64,000 nucleotides of DNA. Origin: Mycobacterium sp. ENV421. Its GTDB lineage: Bacteria; Actinomycetota; Actinomycetes; Mycobacteriales; Mycobacteriaceae. A program made the position numbers and the translations under genes. The DNA is taken from positions 1-64,000 of the forward strand of contig NZ_PDHO01000001.1 in the NCBI RefSeq assembly GCF_002887815.1, written 5' to 3'. Position 1 is the first letter of the stretch; each line of letters starts with the position of its first letter. The notes below the pieces were generated by a model. It saw only the letters and a program-made list of their open reading frames with translations, was not told where the DNA came from and did not search any database. Below, piece after piece: positions 45,028 to 63,621 of this stretch.

Positions 45028-46386
45028 GTGCACGCCGCTGTCAACTATTCGGGGGCTGATCTTGTTGCCAGCCCGGCAATCTCGGCGCGCCGCGCCAGCA
45101 GATTCACCATCGCCGGTGCGGCGATGATCACCGCAGGCGCGCTGGTCGCCGGTCCGGCCACCCAGTCGCTGCCTGACGAAATCCAGCGGCGGGCGGTCCA
45201 GGCCGTCGAGCTGACCGGCCTGTCGGTCACCGCCTCACCGTTGACCATCTACCCGCAGATCGTGACCAACACGGTCACCAACATCGCAGCTCTGACCCAG
45301 GCCATCGCGGCCGATCCGCTGCCCGTTCTGTCTCAGGTGGCGCGCAACCAGCTCGGCTACGCCACCGAGCTCGGCACCGCCATCGGCGGCATCCCGGTCA
45401 ACTGGGACAACTACATGGCGGGTCGCGGCGGGACGTTCCTGGCGAACCTCAAGGTCGCCATCGACCAGGGCAACAACGCCGAGATCGTGAACCAGCTGAG
45501 CAGTTTCGTGCTGTACGGCGCGCTGGCAACGATCACGCCGATCTACAACGCGCTGCTGACCTACACCCCCCGCGGCAGCACCGTGGCGAATCCCGGTATC
45601 CCCCAACAGATCGCGCAGAACTTCGCGAACGCCGTCGGCGCAATCTTCAGCAGCACCACTCTGGTCAACGGCATCTTCCAGCCGGTCTACGGTGCGGCGT
45701 TGAGCGTGTTGGCCACCGCCGGAGACATCGTGGGCGGTCTGGTTCAGTCGGTGTCCGCCGGCGACGCCGTGGGAGCGATCAACACCGTGGTCAACACCCC
45801 GGGTCTGTTCGTCAACGCGGTGCTCAACGGCTGGAACAACCCGAAGTCCGCCGCGCCGTTCCCGGCTCTGCTGACCTTCATCCCGGTGGCACCCCCGACC
45901 GACCCGGCCAACGGGGTGACCGTCACAGGTCCGTCGATCGGCCTGCTCGGCCGGCTGCTGGTCTCCATCCCGCAGGCGATCGCCAAGGCCATCACCCCGG
46001 TCACCACGACGACGGCAAGCAGCACGCCGGCGGCGACCGCGGTGTCCGCGGCAGCGGAGTCGGCGCAGACGAAGGCCGTGACGGCCGGCACCTCTGAGGA
46101 GGCCACGACGTCGACCGAGGGATCCACGGCGACCTCGGCGGCGAGCTCCACCGAGACCGCGACGAGCGAGACCGCTGAAAGCGCCAGCAAGAGTGACGTT
46201 TCGGTCCCGACCGCAGCCGGCAAGACCGCCAAGAAGACGGCCACGTCATCGACGAAGGCGAGCAGCGACACCGGCTCGGCCGGCAAGGCCACCGGCGGCA
46301 AGAAGTCGACCGCAGGCAGTGCCCGCAGCCCGCGCGGCAAGGCCGCGTCGTCGAGCTCAGCGTCGAGCTCGTCGGACGCCAAGTAA
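45028..46386 (+). CDS. Iron-regulated exported/surface-type protein of unknown function
   Basis: 452 aa; the GTG has a strong AAGGAGA site. After about 25 residues a hydrophobic segment (FTIAGAAMITAGALVAGPA) looks like a signal or anchor. Residues about 60-330 form a hydrophobic, Ala/Asn/Val-rich domain of repeated amphipathic stretches (ALTQAIAADPLPVLSQVA, FANAVGAIFSSTTLVNGIFQ) recalling PE/PPE-type outer-surface proteins, but no PE or PPE motif is present. Residues about 335-452 are a low-complexity Ala/Ser/Thr tail that becomes Lys-rich. Two iron boxes precede it and a strong terminator follows. Its place between mbtK and mbtI suggests siderophore traffic or envelope iron uptake (inference). 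I do not recognise the family. Confidence 0.85.
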   Translation: MHAAVNYSGADLVASPAISARRASRFTIAGAAMITAGALVAGPATQSLPDEIQRRAVQAVELTGLSVTASPLTIYPQIVTNTVTNIAALTQAIAADPLPVLSQVARNQLGYATELGTAIGGIPVNWDNYMAGRGGTFLANLKVAIDQGNNAEIVNQLSSFVLYGALATITPIYNALLTYTPRGSTVANPGIPQQIAQNFANAVGAIFSSTTLVNGIFQPVYGAALSVLATAGDIVGGLVQSVSAGDAVGAINTVVNTPGLFVNAVLNGWNNPKSAAPFPALLTFIPVAPPTDPANGVTVTGPSIGLLGRLLVSIPQAIAKAITPVTTTTASSTPAATAVSAAAESAQTKAVTAGTSEEATTSTEGSTATSAASSTETATSETAESASKSDVSVPTAAGKTAKKTATSSTKASSDTGSAGKATGGKKSTAGSARSPRGKAASSSSASSSSDAK

Positions 46387-47781
<1,395 letters not shown>

Positions 47782-47787
47782 GCCGGC

Positions 47788-49383
47788 TCAGCCACCCAAC
47801 TGCGCGACGAGGGAGCGCTTGTCGACTTTACCGACCGCTGTCGTCGGCAACGCCGGCATCGGCGCGATCATGTCCGGGCGGCAGTGCACAGCGACGCCGC
47901 GGGCGTCGAGATGCTCGTTGAGCTCGGGCAGCGCGACCGGGCTGCCATGGAAAACAATTGCCGCACAGATTTTCTCGCCCAGGTAGGGATCAGGCAGGCC
48001 GACCGCGGCCGCGGCCGCGACCCGCGGGTGGGTCAGCAGATGGCTCTCCAGGTCCAGGGCGGCCACGGTCTCGCCGCCACGAACAATGACGTCCTTGACT
48101 CTGCCGGTCACCTCCAGATACCCGTTGGCGAACCGGCGCACCGTGTCCCCGCTGCGATAGAAGCCGTCCGGGGTGAACGAACGCTGGTTCTCCGCCTCCG
48201 CCCGGAAGTATCCGTTGATGGTGTACGGCCCCCGCACCAGAAGCTCTCCCGGCTCGCCGTCCGGCACGGGGGCACCGGCGTCATCGACGATGCGCAACTC
48301 GTCGTCGTCGGCCAGCGGTCTGCCCTGGGTGTGGTCGACGATCTCCGGGGGATCCCCAATCCTGGTGTAGCACAACAGTCCCTCGGCCATCCCGAACACC
48401 TGCTGCAGGCCGGGGGTGAGCACGGACCGGATGTGTCCGGCGTCGTCCGCGGCCAGCTTGGCGCCACCGACCTGGAGTAGTCGCAACGTGGTGGGGGGCT
48501 GCTCCTCCCATTCGCAGGCGTGCGCCCACAATCGGGCCAGCGCGGGCACCAGCGCGGTGGCCGTGACACCGTGACGGGCGATGGTGGCGAACGCCGCTTC
48601 CGGGCTGGGGTCTCGTCCGAACACCACGGCGGCACCCACGCTCATGGCACCGAGCAGGCCGGGGCACGCGAGCGGAAAGTTATGGCCGGCGGGCAGCGCG
48701 ACAAGATAGACGTCGTCGCTCGTCATCTCGCACAGCGCGGCACTGGCCGTCGCGTTGTAGACGTAGTCGTCGTGCGTACGGGGGATCAGTTTCGGGGCAC
48801 CCGTCGTGCCTCCGGACACCAGCAGCAGGGCTGGCCCGCTGGTGTCGGGCTGCAGTTGCGGCGGCTTTCCGGTGCCCTCGCACAGCCGCGACCACGTGAT
48901 GTGCGGACCCGCGTCACCGTCGACGATGATGTGTCGCAACTGGTTGGGGCGCTGCGCAAGCCGCTCGGCCATCGCCCGGTAGTCGTAGGCGGGGTCGCAG
49001 CCCTCGATGATCCCGACCGCGCCACTGACATCCAGGAAGTGCACCAGCTCTGCGTCGCGATGGCCGGGCAGGCAGAGCACGGGCAGCGCGCCGGCACGCA
49101 GCAGACCGAGCAGCGCGACCGCGAACTGGCAGCTGTTCGGCAACTGAACCAGCACGCTGTGCCCCGGCTCGATGCCCAGCGCGGACAGCCCGGCGGCGGC
49201 TGCGTCGGCTCGACGGTCCAGCTCGGCGTAGGTGAGGCGAGCCGAATCGTCGACGATCGCCGGCCGGTCGGGCCACAGCGTCGCGGCCGTCCGCAAGATC
49301 TCGTCGAGTGGCCGGACGGCCCAGTACCCCGAGTCGCGATAGTGCCTCGCGCGGTCCGGGGGGAAGGGGGTGAATCCGCTCAT
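47788..49383 (-). CDS. mbtA: Salicyl-AMP ligase MbtA
   Basis: 531 aa stand-alone aryl-acid adenylating enzyme. Start ATG at 49383 with AGGGAG six bases before; an in-frame ATG at 49404 is possible. Aryl-AMP ligase features: FTPFPPDRARHYRDSGYW at the N terminus, the P-loop LLVSGGTTGAPKLIPRTH, the substrate region LPAGHNFPLACPG, FGMAEGLLCYTR and YRSGDTVRRF, with the A10 lysine in TTAVGKVDKRSL. It makes salicyl-adenylate and loads salicylate on the MbtB aryl carrier domain. It is divergent from mbtB with two iron boxes between. Confidence 0.94.
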   Translation of the reverse strand: MSGFTPFPPDRARHYRDSGYWAVRPLDEILRTAATLWPDRPAIVDDSARLTYAELDRRADAAAAGLSALGIEPGHSVLVQLPNSCQFAVALLGLLRAGALPVLCLPGHRDAELVHFLDVSGAVGIIEGCDPAYDYRAMAERLAQRPNQLRHIIVDGDAGPHITWSRLCEGTGKPPQLQPDTSGPALLLVSGGTTGAPKLIPRTHDDYVYNATASAALCEMTSDDVYLVALPAGHNFPLACPGLLGAMSVGAAVVFGRDPSPEAAFATIARHGVTATALVPALARLWAHACEWEEQPPTTLRLLQVGGAKLAADDAGHIRSVLTPGLQQVFGMAEGLLCYTRIGDPPEIVDHTQGRPLADDDELRIVDDAGAPVPDGEPGELLVRGPYTINGYFRAEAENQRSFTPDGFYRSGDTVRRFANGYLEVTGRVKDVIVRGGETVAALDLESHLLTHPRVAAAAAVGLPDPYLGEKICAAIVFHGSPVALPELNEHLDARGVAVHCRPDMIAPMPALPTTAVGKVDKRSLVAQLGG

Positions 49384-49419
49384 TGCGCTCCCTGACGTAG
49401 CCATCTCCACGCAGCAAGC

Positions 49420-49438
49420 ATAGGGTAGCCTTCCCAAA
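49420..49438. promoter_or_regulatory. IdeR-type iron box facing mbtA
   Basis: Read on the minus strand, TTTGGGAAGGCTACCCTAT matches the iron-box consensus at 14 of 19 positions. It is 37 bases upstream of the mbtA ATG, in the 90-base mbtA-mbtB divergent gap, the place where the M. tuberculosis locus also carries IdeR sites. Confidence 0.65.
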
Positions 49439-49439
49439 G

Positions 49440-49458
49440 TTAGGTGAGGCTGTTCTGA
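49440..49458. promoter_or_regulatory. IdeR-type iron box facing mbtB
   Basis: TTAGGTGAGGCTGTTCTGA matches the 19-bp consensus at 14 positions, mainly in its left half (TTAGGT, AGGCT). It starts one base after the mbtA-facing box and ends 15 bases before the mbtB GTG. The pair would coordinate both directions of the locus with iron. Confidence 0.65.
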
Positions 49459-49473
49459 GGTAGGGAGGCGACA

Positions 49474-52400
49474 GTGACCGCGGCTGAAGCGGCCATGATC
49501 ACCGACCGGATCGCCGAGGTGCTCGGCGTCGACCACACCGACATCGACCCGGACGGCGACCTGATCGCGCAGGGTTTGGACTCGATACGCATGATGGCGC
49601 TGGCCGGACGCTGGCGCCGTGCGGGTTTCGACGTCGACTTCGCCCGGCTGGCGGCCGCCCCGTCGGTCCGTGCCTGGGCCGAGCTGCTGACCACCGCCGA
49701 ACCCGCGAATCCGCCTCCTGCGCAACCACAACCGGCCGTCGGCGAGCCGTTCCCGATGGCGCCGATGCAGCACGCGATGTGGGTCGGCAGGCACACCGAT
49801 CAACAACTCGGCGGCGTGGCCGGCCACCTCTACGTGGAGTTCGACGGCGACGCGCTGGACCCCGAGCGGCTCCGGCGGGCGGCCACCCTGCTGGCGGCTC
49901 GGCACCCGATGCTGCGGGTCCAGTTCCTGTCCGACGGCACGCAGCGCATCGGCGTACCGCCGGACACCTTCCCGGTCGACGTCATCGACCTGCGGGAGTC
50001 CGACGACGTCGAGCAGCGGCTCGCCGCGATCCAGTCGGAGAAGTCGCGGCAGCAGCTCGACGGGCAGGTCTTCGAACTCACGCTGACTCTTCTACCCGGC
50101 ACGCGCAGCCGGTTGCACGTCGACCTGGACATGCAAGCCGCGGACGCGATGAGCTACCGAGCGTTGATGGCCGATCTGGCCGCGCTGTATCGCGGTGACA
50201 TGCTCACCGACATCGGCTACACGTACCAGCAATACCGCCAACAGCTTTCGCCGTCGGACCGATACGACACCGACCGACAATGGTGGTCGAACCGGGTGCC
50301 CGATCTACCCGACGCCCCCGCGCTGCCGGTGGTGCCCGCCGCCGAACAGACCGACCCGCATCGGCCCGGTCGCCGCTGGCACTGGCTGGACCCACACACC
50401 CGCGACGGGCTCTTCGACCGGGCCCGCCGCCACGGGGTGACCCCGGCGATGACGCTGGCAGCTTCGTTCGCCGACACGGTGGGCAGCTGGTCGGCAGACC
50501 CGCGCTTTCTGCTCAACGTCCCGCTGTTCGGGCGGGAACCGCTGCACCCCGACATCGAGAACGTGGTCGGTGACTTCACCTCGTCGCTGCTGCTCGATGT
50601 CGACCTCGCTGTCGCCGACACCCCGAGTAAGCGGGCACAGGTGCTGCAGCACACCATGCACGAAGCGGCGGCGCACGCGTCGTACCCGGGCTTGTCGGTG
50701 CTGCGCGACATCAGCCGCCATCGCGGGACACAGGCGCTCGCGCCGGTCGTGTTCACCAGCGCCCTCGGCCTCGGCGAACTGTTCTCTGCCGATGTGACAA
50801 CGCAATTCGGCACACCCGACTGGATCATCTCCCAAGGGCCGCAGGTCCTGCTCGACGCCCAGGTGACCGAATTCGCCGGCGGCATCCTGCTCAATTGGGA
50901 TGTCCGGGAGAGTGCCTTCCGCCCCGGCGTCATCGACGCGATGTTCGCCCATCACATCGACGAAGTGCAGCGCCTGGCGCGCGAGGACGACGCCTGGGAC
51001 AGCGAGTGCGGCCCGCTGCTGCCTGCGTCGCAACGCGCCGCGCGGGAAGCGGTGAACACCAGCGCCCCACCCAGCGGAAAGATGTTGCACGACGGCTTCT
51101 TCGACCTTGCATCGCGTCAACCCGATGCCCCTGCGGTGTTCAGCAGCATGGGCGACCTGACCTATGACGACCTGTGCCGCCAGGCGCTGGCAGTGGCCGC
51201 CGCGCTGCGGGCCGCGGGACTTTCGGACGGCGGCACCGTCGCGGTGCTGGGGCCCAAGACGGCCGAACAGATCCCGGCGCTGCTGGGTATCCACGCGGCA
51301 GGCGGGGTGTATCTGCCGATCGGCATCGACCAGCCGGCCGATCGGGCCCGGCGGATCCTCACGAGCGGGGCCGTCGACATGGCGCTGGCTTGCGGCGCCG
51401 AATTGCCGGAGGTGCCGGTTCCGTGCATGACGGTCACCGACGCGATCACCCGCGGCGACGGCGCCGAATCGGCCGCTGTCACCGGGGATCCGGGCCGTCT
51501 GGCCTACGTGCTGTTCACCTCGGGGTCGACCGGCGAGCCCAAGGGTGTCGAGGTCTCCCACGACGCCGCGATGAACACCGTCGAGTTCATCACCGGCCAT
51601 TTCGGGCTCGGGCCGCAGGACCGGTGCCTGGCGCTGTCCACACTCGAGTGCGACATCTCGGTGCTGGATGTGTTCGCCACCCTGGCCACCGGCGGGGCGA
51701 TCGTCGTGGTCGACGAGGAACACCGGCGCGACCCCGACCACTGGGTGCGGCTCATCCAACGGCATCGGGTCACGGTCTTGCACTTTCTGCCGGGCTGGTT
51801 GGCGATGCTGCTCGACGTCGCAGGCCCGCTGCCGACGCTACGAGTGGTGCCGACCGGGGGTGACTGGGTCACCCCGGCGATGGCGCACCGGCTGCGCGGC
51901 CGGGCCCCCGGCGTACGGTTCGCCGGCCTGGGTGGGGCCACCGAGACCGCGATCCACAACACCGTCTGTGAGGTGGCCGACGACGTCCCCGAACACTGGA
52001 CCGCGATTCCGTTCGGAAAGCCGTTGCCGAACAACCGATGCCGCGTCGTCGGTCCCGCCGGCACCGACTGCCCGGACTGGGTGGTCGGCGAGCTGTGGAT
52101 CGGAGGGCGAGGACTTGCCCGGGGGTATCGCGGCCGGCCGGACCTGACGGCGGAGCGATTCGTCGAACACGACGGGGTGCGCTGGTATCGGACCGGTGAC
52201 CTGGCCCGGTTCTGGCCGGACGGCACCTGCGAATTCGTCGGGCGCGCCGATCACCGGGTGAAGCTCAGTGGCTACCGCGTCGAACTCGGTGAGGTGGAAG
52301 CGGCGCTGCACCGGGTGCCCGGTGTGTTGGGTGCCGTGGCGGTGACCGTCCCCGGGCGCACCGAGTCCGCGGACCGGCTGGCGGCCGCCGTCCAGCTCGC

Positions 52401-52903
52401 GGCCGGAACAAGCCTAGACTCCCTTCACGCACGGATCGCCAAAGAGCTTCCTGCTCACATGGTTCCGCGACACGTCGAGGTGCTCGACCGGATCCCCTAC
52501 TCCATCGGGGGCAAGGTCGACCGCAACGCCGTCGCCCGACGGCTCGCCGAGCGGGTGGACGCCGGAAGCGGGCACCGTCCGCCGACGGGTCCGGTGCAGT
52601 CCGCGCTGGCCGCGATCGTCGCCGATGTCCTCGGCGCGGCCGCGGTGGGAGCCGACGACGACTTCTTCGCCCTCGGCGGCGATTCCGTGCTGGCCACCAC
52701 GCTCGTGGCACGGATCCGGCAACGACTGGACGTCACGGATGTCAGCGTCGCGGACATCTTCGCCACCCGCACCGTCGAAGCCCTGGCCCGGCGGCTCGGC
52801 GAGCTCGAGCCGGCGGATCGGCTCGACGCCATCGCCGAGCTGTACCTCGAAGTGGCCCTCATGGACACCGCCGAGGTCGCCTTGGCGCTCACCCGGAGAT
52901 CTG

Positions 52904-52911
<8 letters not shown>
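49474..52911 (+). CDS. mbtB: Phenyloxazoline synthase MbtB (ArCP-Cy-A-PCP NRPS)
   Basis: 1145 aa; GTG with GGGAGG six bases upstream. Domains in order: aryl carrier (phosphopantetheine Ser37 in QGLDSIRMM); cyclisation domain, about 85-500, with the Cy signature Asp219-x4-Asp224-x2-Ser227; adenylation domain, about 530-1000 (TSGSTGEPKG near 685, substrate Asp727 in ECDISVLDVF, so an alpha-amino acid, Ser or Thr by family); and peptidyl carrier with Ser1071 in LGGDSVLATTL. It joins salicylate to Ser/Thr and cyclises the product to a hydroxyphenyl-oxazoline. The protein ends soon after the carrier domain, so the thioesterase-like C-terminal extension of the longer M. tuberculosis MbtB is missing. 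It overlaps mbtE by 8 bp. Confidence 0.94.
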
Positions 52912-59340
<6,429 letters not shown>

Positions 59341-59344
<4 letters not shown>

Positions 59345-62300
59345 CCAACGCCGTGGACATGGATGACATCGAGGACGTCCTGGCCCTCTCGCCCCTGCAA
59401 CTCGGGCTGTACTCGCACGCCACGCTGATCGGACCCGACGGCGACGACCCGTACGTCATCGCGATGACGGCCGACGTGACGGGTCCGCTGGACGTCGAAC
59501 TGCTCCGCGACTGCGCGGCGGCGATGTTGGTGCGCCACCCCAACCTGCGGGCCAGCTTCTGGCACCAGGATCTGCCGCAACCGGTCCAGATCGTCCCCGC
59601 CACAGTCGAACTGCCGTGGCAACATCTGCCGGCCGAGGATGACGCGCGGGCCGCCGAGATCGAACAGCGGGAACGCGGCAAGCAATTCGGGTTGCACGAC
59701 GGTCCGCTGATCCGATTCCTGCTCATCGAGCTGCCGAATCGGCGCTGGCGGCTGGTGGTCACCGCACACCACATCGTGCTCGACGGCTGGTCACTGCCGG
59801 TGTTCATCGGGGAGATGCTAACGCTGTACCGAGTCGGCGGCACCCCCGAAGCGCTGCCGACGCCACGGTTGTACCGCGACTACATCGGCTGGCTCACCGA
59901 GCGCGATATGCAGGCAGGCGAACGCCTCTGGCGCAGGCACCTCGCCGACCTGCCAGGCCCGACACTGTTGTCGGCGGCCCTCGGTGGTGACGGGACGGGG
60001 CTGCCGAGGCGCACCGAGCTGTCGCTGCCGGCCGACGACACCGAACGACTGGCCGCCGCGGCCCGGACTCGGGGCGTCACCCTCAATTCGGTGATGCAGA
60101 TGGCCTGGGCGCTGATCCTGTCCCGGCTGACCGACCGCGACGACATCGTCTTCGGGGTCACCGTATCCGGTCGCCCGCCCGAACTCACGGGTGTGGAAAC
60201 CATGGTCGGCCTGTTCATCAACACCGTTCCGCTGCGGGTACGTCTCGATCCGAACAGGACTGTCGGACAGCACTGTTCGGCTCTGCAGCGGGAGGCGGCC
60301 GAACTACGCGACCACAGCTACCTGAGCCACTCGCAGCTGCGGGCAGTGGCCGGCGTCGGCGAGATGTTCGACACCCTGCTGGTCTACGAGAGCTTCCCGC
60401 CCGGCGGTGTGGTCGGCGGTCAGCAGTTCTCCGCAGGTGACGTCACCTTCCGGCCCGCAGCGATGGAAAGCCTCACCCACTTCCCGGTGACGGTCGCCGC
60501 CTACCGCAACACCGCCGAGCTGACGCTGCTGGTCGAGGTGACCGACAACGCGCTGGGCATGATGTCGCCGGAGACGCTGGGCCGCCGGGTGCTGCAGACG
60601 ATGCGCCGCCTCATCGAGGAGTGGGACCGGCCGCTGGGCGGGATCGGAATCCTGCTCGAGGGTGAGGCACCGCCGATCGAGGCGCCCGCGGGCGTCGCCG
60701 GGCCCGGGGTGGCCGAGCGGTTCGCCGCAACCGCTGCGGTGCATCGCGATTCCGTCGCGCTTCGGTGGAACGGTGGCCGGCTGACCTACGACGAGCTCAA
60801 CGAGCAATCGGACAGGATCGCGGGGTTCCTGGCCGATCGCGGCGTGGGCGCGGAGACGCCGGTTGCGATCCAGCTCCCGCGAGGTGCTGACTACGTGGTG
60901 GCGATGCTCGCCGTACTCAAGGCCGGCGGCATGTGTGTGCCACTCGACCCAGCGATGCCGGCAGGCCGGGTGCAGTCCATTCTCGCCCAGACCGGGGCTG
61001 CCGTCGTCATCGACGAGACCACGATGCCCGCCGCCCGCAGCGCACCGCGCCTCTGCGTGCCGGCCCATCCCGGCCACGCCGCCTACACGGTGTTCACCTC
61101 CGGCACCACGGGAGAACCCAAGGGTGTCATCGGAACTCATGGGGCATTGCTCGCCTACATCGACGACCACGCCGAGCGGATGCTCACGTGTGCGAGCGAG
61201 CGCCTCGGCAGGCCGCTGCGTATCGGCCACGCCTGGTCGTTCGCGTTCGACGCCGCCTGGCAACCGCTGGCAGGACTGCTGTTCGGTCACGCCGTGCACA
61301 TCATCTCCGAGAGTGACCGCAGGGATGCCGACCTGCTCGTCGACATCATCGAACGGGAGGGGATCGACATGCTCGACGTCACCCCCTCGCTGTTCACCAG
61401 TCTGCGTCAGGCCGGGCTGCTGGACTCCGGCCGACTTTCGGTGCTCGCACTCGGCGGTGAAGCGGTCGGCGCGGGGGACTGGACTGATATCCGGAAAGCC
61501 TGCACAGGAACGCTATTGGTGGCGCACAACTGTTACGGCCCGACCGAGACGACCGTCGAGGCCGTCGTCGCCGCGATTGCCGAGCACGACGCGCCGGTGA
61601 TCGGCTATCCGACACGATCGACGCGCGCCGCGGTTCTCGATTCGTGGCTGCAGCCCGTCCCCGACGGTGTGGTGGGCGAACTGTATCTGGCCGGCGATCA
61701 GGTGACGAGGGGTTACCTCGGTCGCCGCGCCGAGACCGCGACGCGGTTCGTCGCCGCCCCGGGCGGTGCCCGGATGTACCGCACGGGCGATCTGGTGCGG
61801 CGGGATCACGACGGCGCGCTGGTCTTCGTCGGCCGGGCCGACGCCCAGATCCAGGTTCGCGGGCATCGCGTCGAGCTGGGCGAGATCGAGGCGGTACTCG
61901 AAGAGATGCCCGGGGTGCGGCACGTACACGTCACGGTGCAGGGGCAGACCGCGGGTCCCCGACTGGTCGCGTACGTCGACGGTGACGTGACGGTGTCCGA
62001 ACTGCGCCCGCTGCTGCGGAACAGGTTGCCGCGGTATATGCTTCCGCACCGGCTGATCGTGGTCGACACGATTCCGCTGACCGCCAACGGCAAGGTCGAC
62101 GAGGCGGCGCTGGCGGCCACCGTGTCACCCGACGAGGCTCCGGAGCCGCCGAGCACGCCGACCGAGATCGCCCTTGGCCATGCCGTCGCGGAACTGCTGG
62201 GCCTTGCCGCCGTCGACCTCGACGCCGACTTGCTGGAACTGGGGCTGGACAGCATCGCCGCGCTGTCGTTGGTTCAGCTCGCGCGCAGCAGTGGACTGTC

Positions 62301-63621
62301 ACTGCGCGCCCGGCTGGTCCTCGAGTGCGGCACGCTGCGCGAACTCGCGGCGGCAGTCGATCGCGACACCGCCGACGACCTCGCTGCCGGGCCGGAGCCG
62401 CAGGGCCCGATTCCGGCGCTGCCTGCCGTGCACTGGCTCTATGAGCACGGCGATCCGCGACGCTTGTCGCAGGTGGAGGCGATCCGATTGCCGGCCGATG
62501 CGACCGCCGAGCGGCTGCGCCTGCTGCTGGACGGGATCGCCGCCGGGCACGAGATGTTCCGCAGCCGCCTCGACCGCGCGACGATGACGTTCGTCCCGGC
62601 CGGTCGAGACACCATCCCGCTGGCCGAGGTGGTGGTCGCCGGCGAACTCGGCGACGCCGTCGCCGAATACGCAGCCGCCGCGATCGAACGGCTGGATCCC
62701 GAGGTCGGCCATCCGACCGAAGCGCTGTGGCTGCATGGTCCGGGCGAGCCGGGTGTTCTCGTACTGGTCGTCCACGTGCTGGCGATGGATCCGGCGTCCT
62801 GGCGCATCGTGCTCGGTGAGTTAATGGCCAACTGGTCGGCCGCCGGCTCTGCCGAATTCGGCCCCGTCAGCGGTGAACAGGTCAGTTATCGCCGGTGGGC
62901 TCACCGCCTCACCGATCGTGCTCGCGCTCTCGACACCGTCGATTTCTGGCTCACGCAGATCGACGGTGAAGACCCGGCATTGGGGGACCGGCGCGTGCGC
63001 CCCGAGGCGGATCGGTTCGCCGACCTCGCGATCACCGTGACGGTCACCGAGGCCGACATCACCGGCGCACTGCTACGCGGACAGACACCGATCCAAGACC
63101 TGCTGGCCGATGCATGTGCCCGTCTGATCACCCGCTGGCGCGAGCAGCGCGGCGCTGTCAGCCCGGTTCCGCTGCTGGCGCTGGAAACCCACGGCCGCAC
63201 CGCCGCGGACGACACCGTCGGCCTGCTCAGCGCCATCTATCCGTTACGGATCCGTCCGGGACACCCGATTCCCGAGATACCCGGCGAATCAACTGATTAC
63301 GCTGCGCTGCGTTACCTGAGGCCGGACACCGCCGAGCTGCTGCGGGGTTTCCACGGCCCGCAGGTGCTCCTGAATTACCTCGGCAGGCTCGACCTCGATG
63401 CCGGGGCACTGCTGGACCGCGGTCTGCTCGCCCACTTGTCGATCATGACCGAGCCGAACGTCGCGGTGCGGCACGAACTGACCCTGGTCGCCGCCGTCGC
63501 CGGTCGAAAGTTGGTCACCCAGTGGCGAACGCTGCCCGACATCTTCAGCGCGACGGATGTGGTTGCGCTGCAGCAGATGTGGGCAGAAATCTTGCAGGAG
63601 TTGGCGGAGGTGACGTCGTGA
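59341..63621 (+). CDS. mbtF: MbtF-type terminal NRPS (C-A-PCP plus degenerate condensation/epimerisation domain)
   Basis: 1426 aa, like M. tuberculosis MbtF (about 1460). The GTG overlaps the mbtE stop as GTGA. Condensation domain with HHIVLDGWS (143-151). Adenylation domain with TSGTTGEPKG and SFAFDAAWQPL, where Asp637 is retained (alpha-amino acid, lysine by family). Carrier domain with Ser971 in LGLDSIAAL. The C-terminal 400 residues resemble an epimerisation/condensation domain, but the motif reads HVLAMDPAS (1145-1153): the second, catalytic His is Val. It adds the last hydroxylysine; the terminal domain may help release by lactam formation (inference). Confidence 0.93.
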
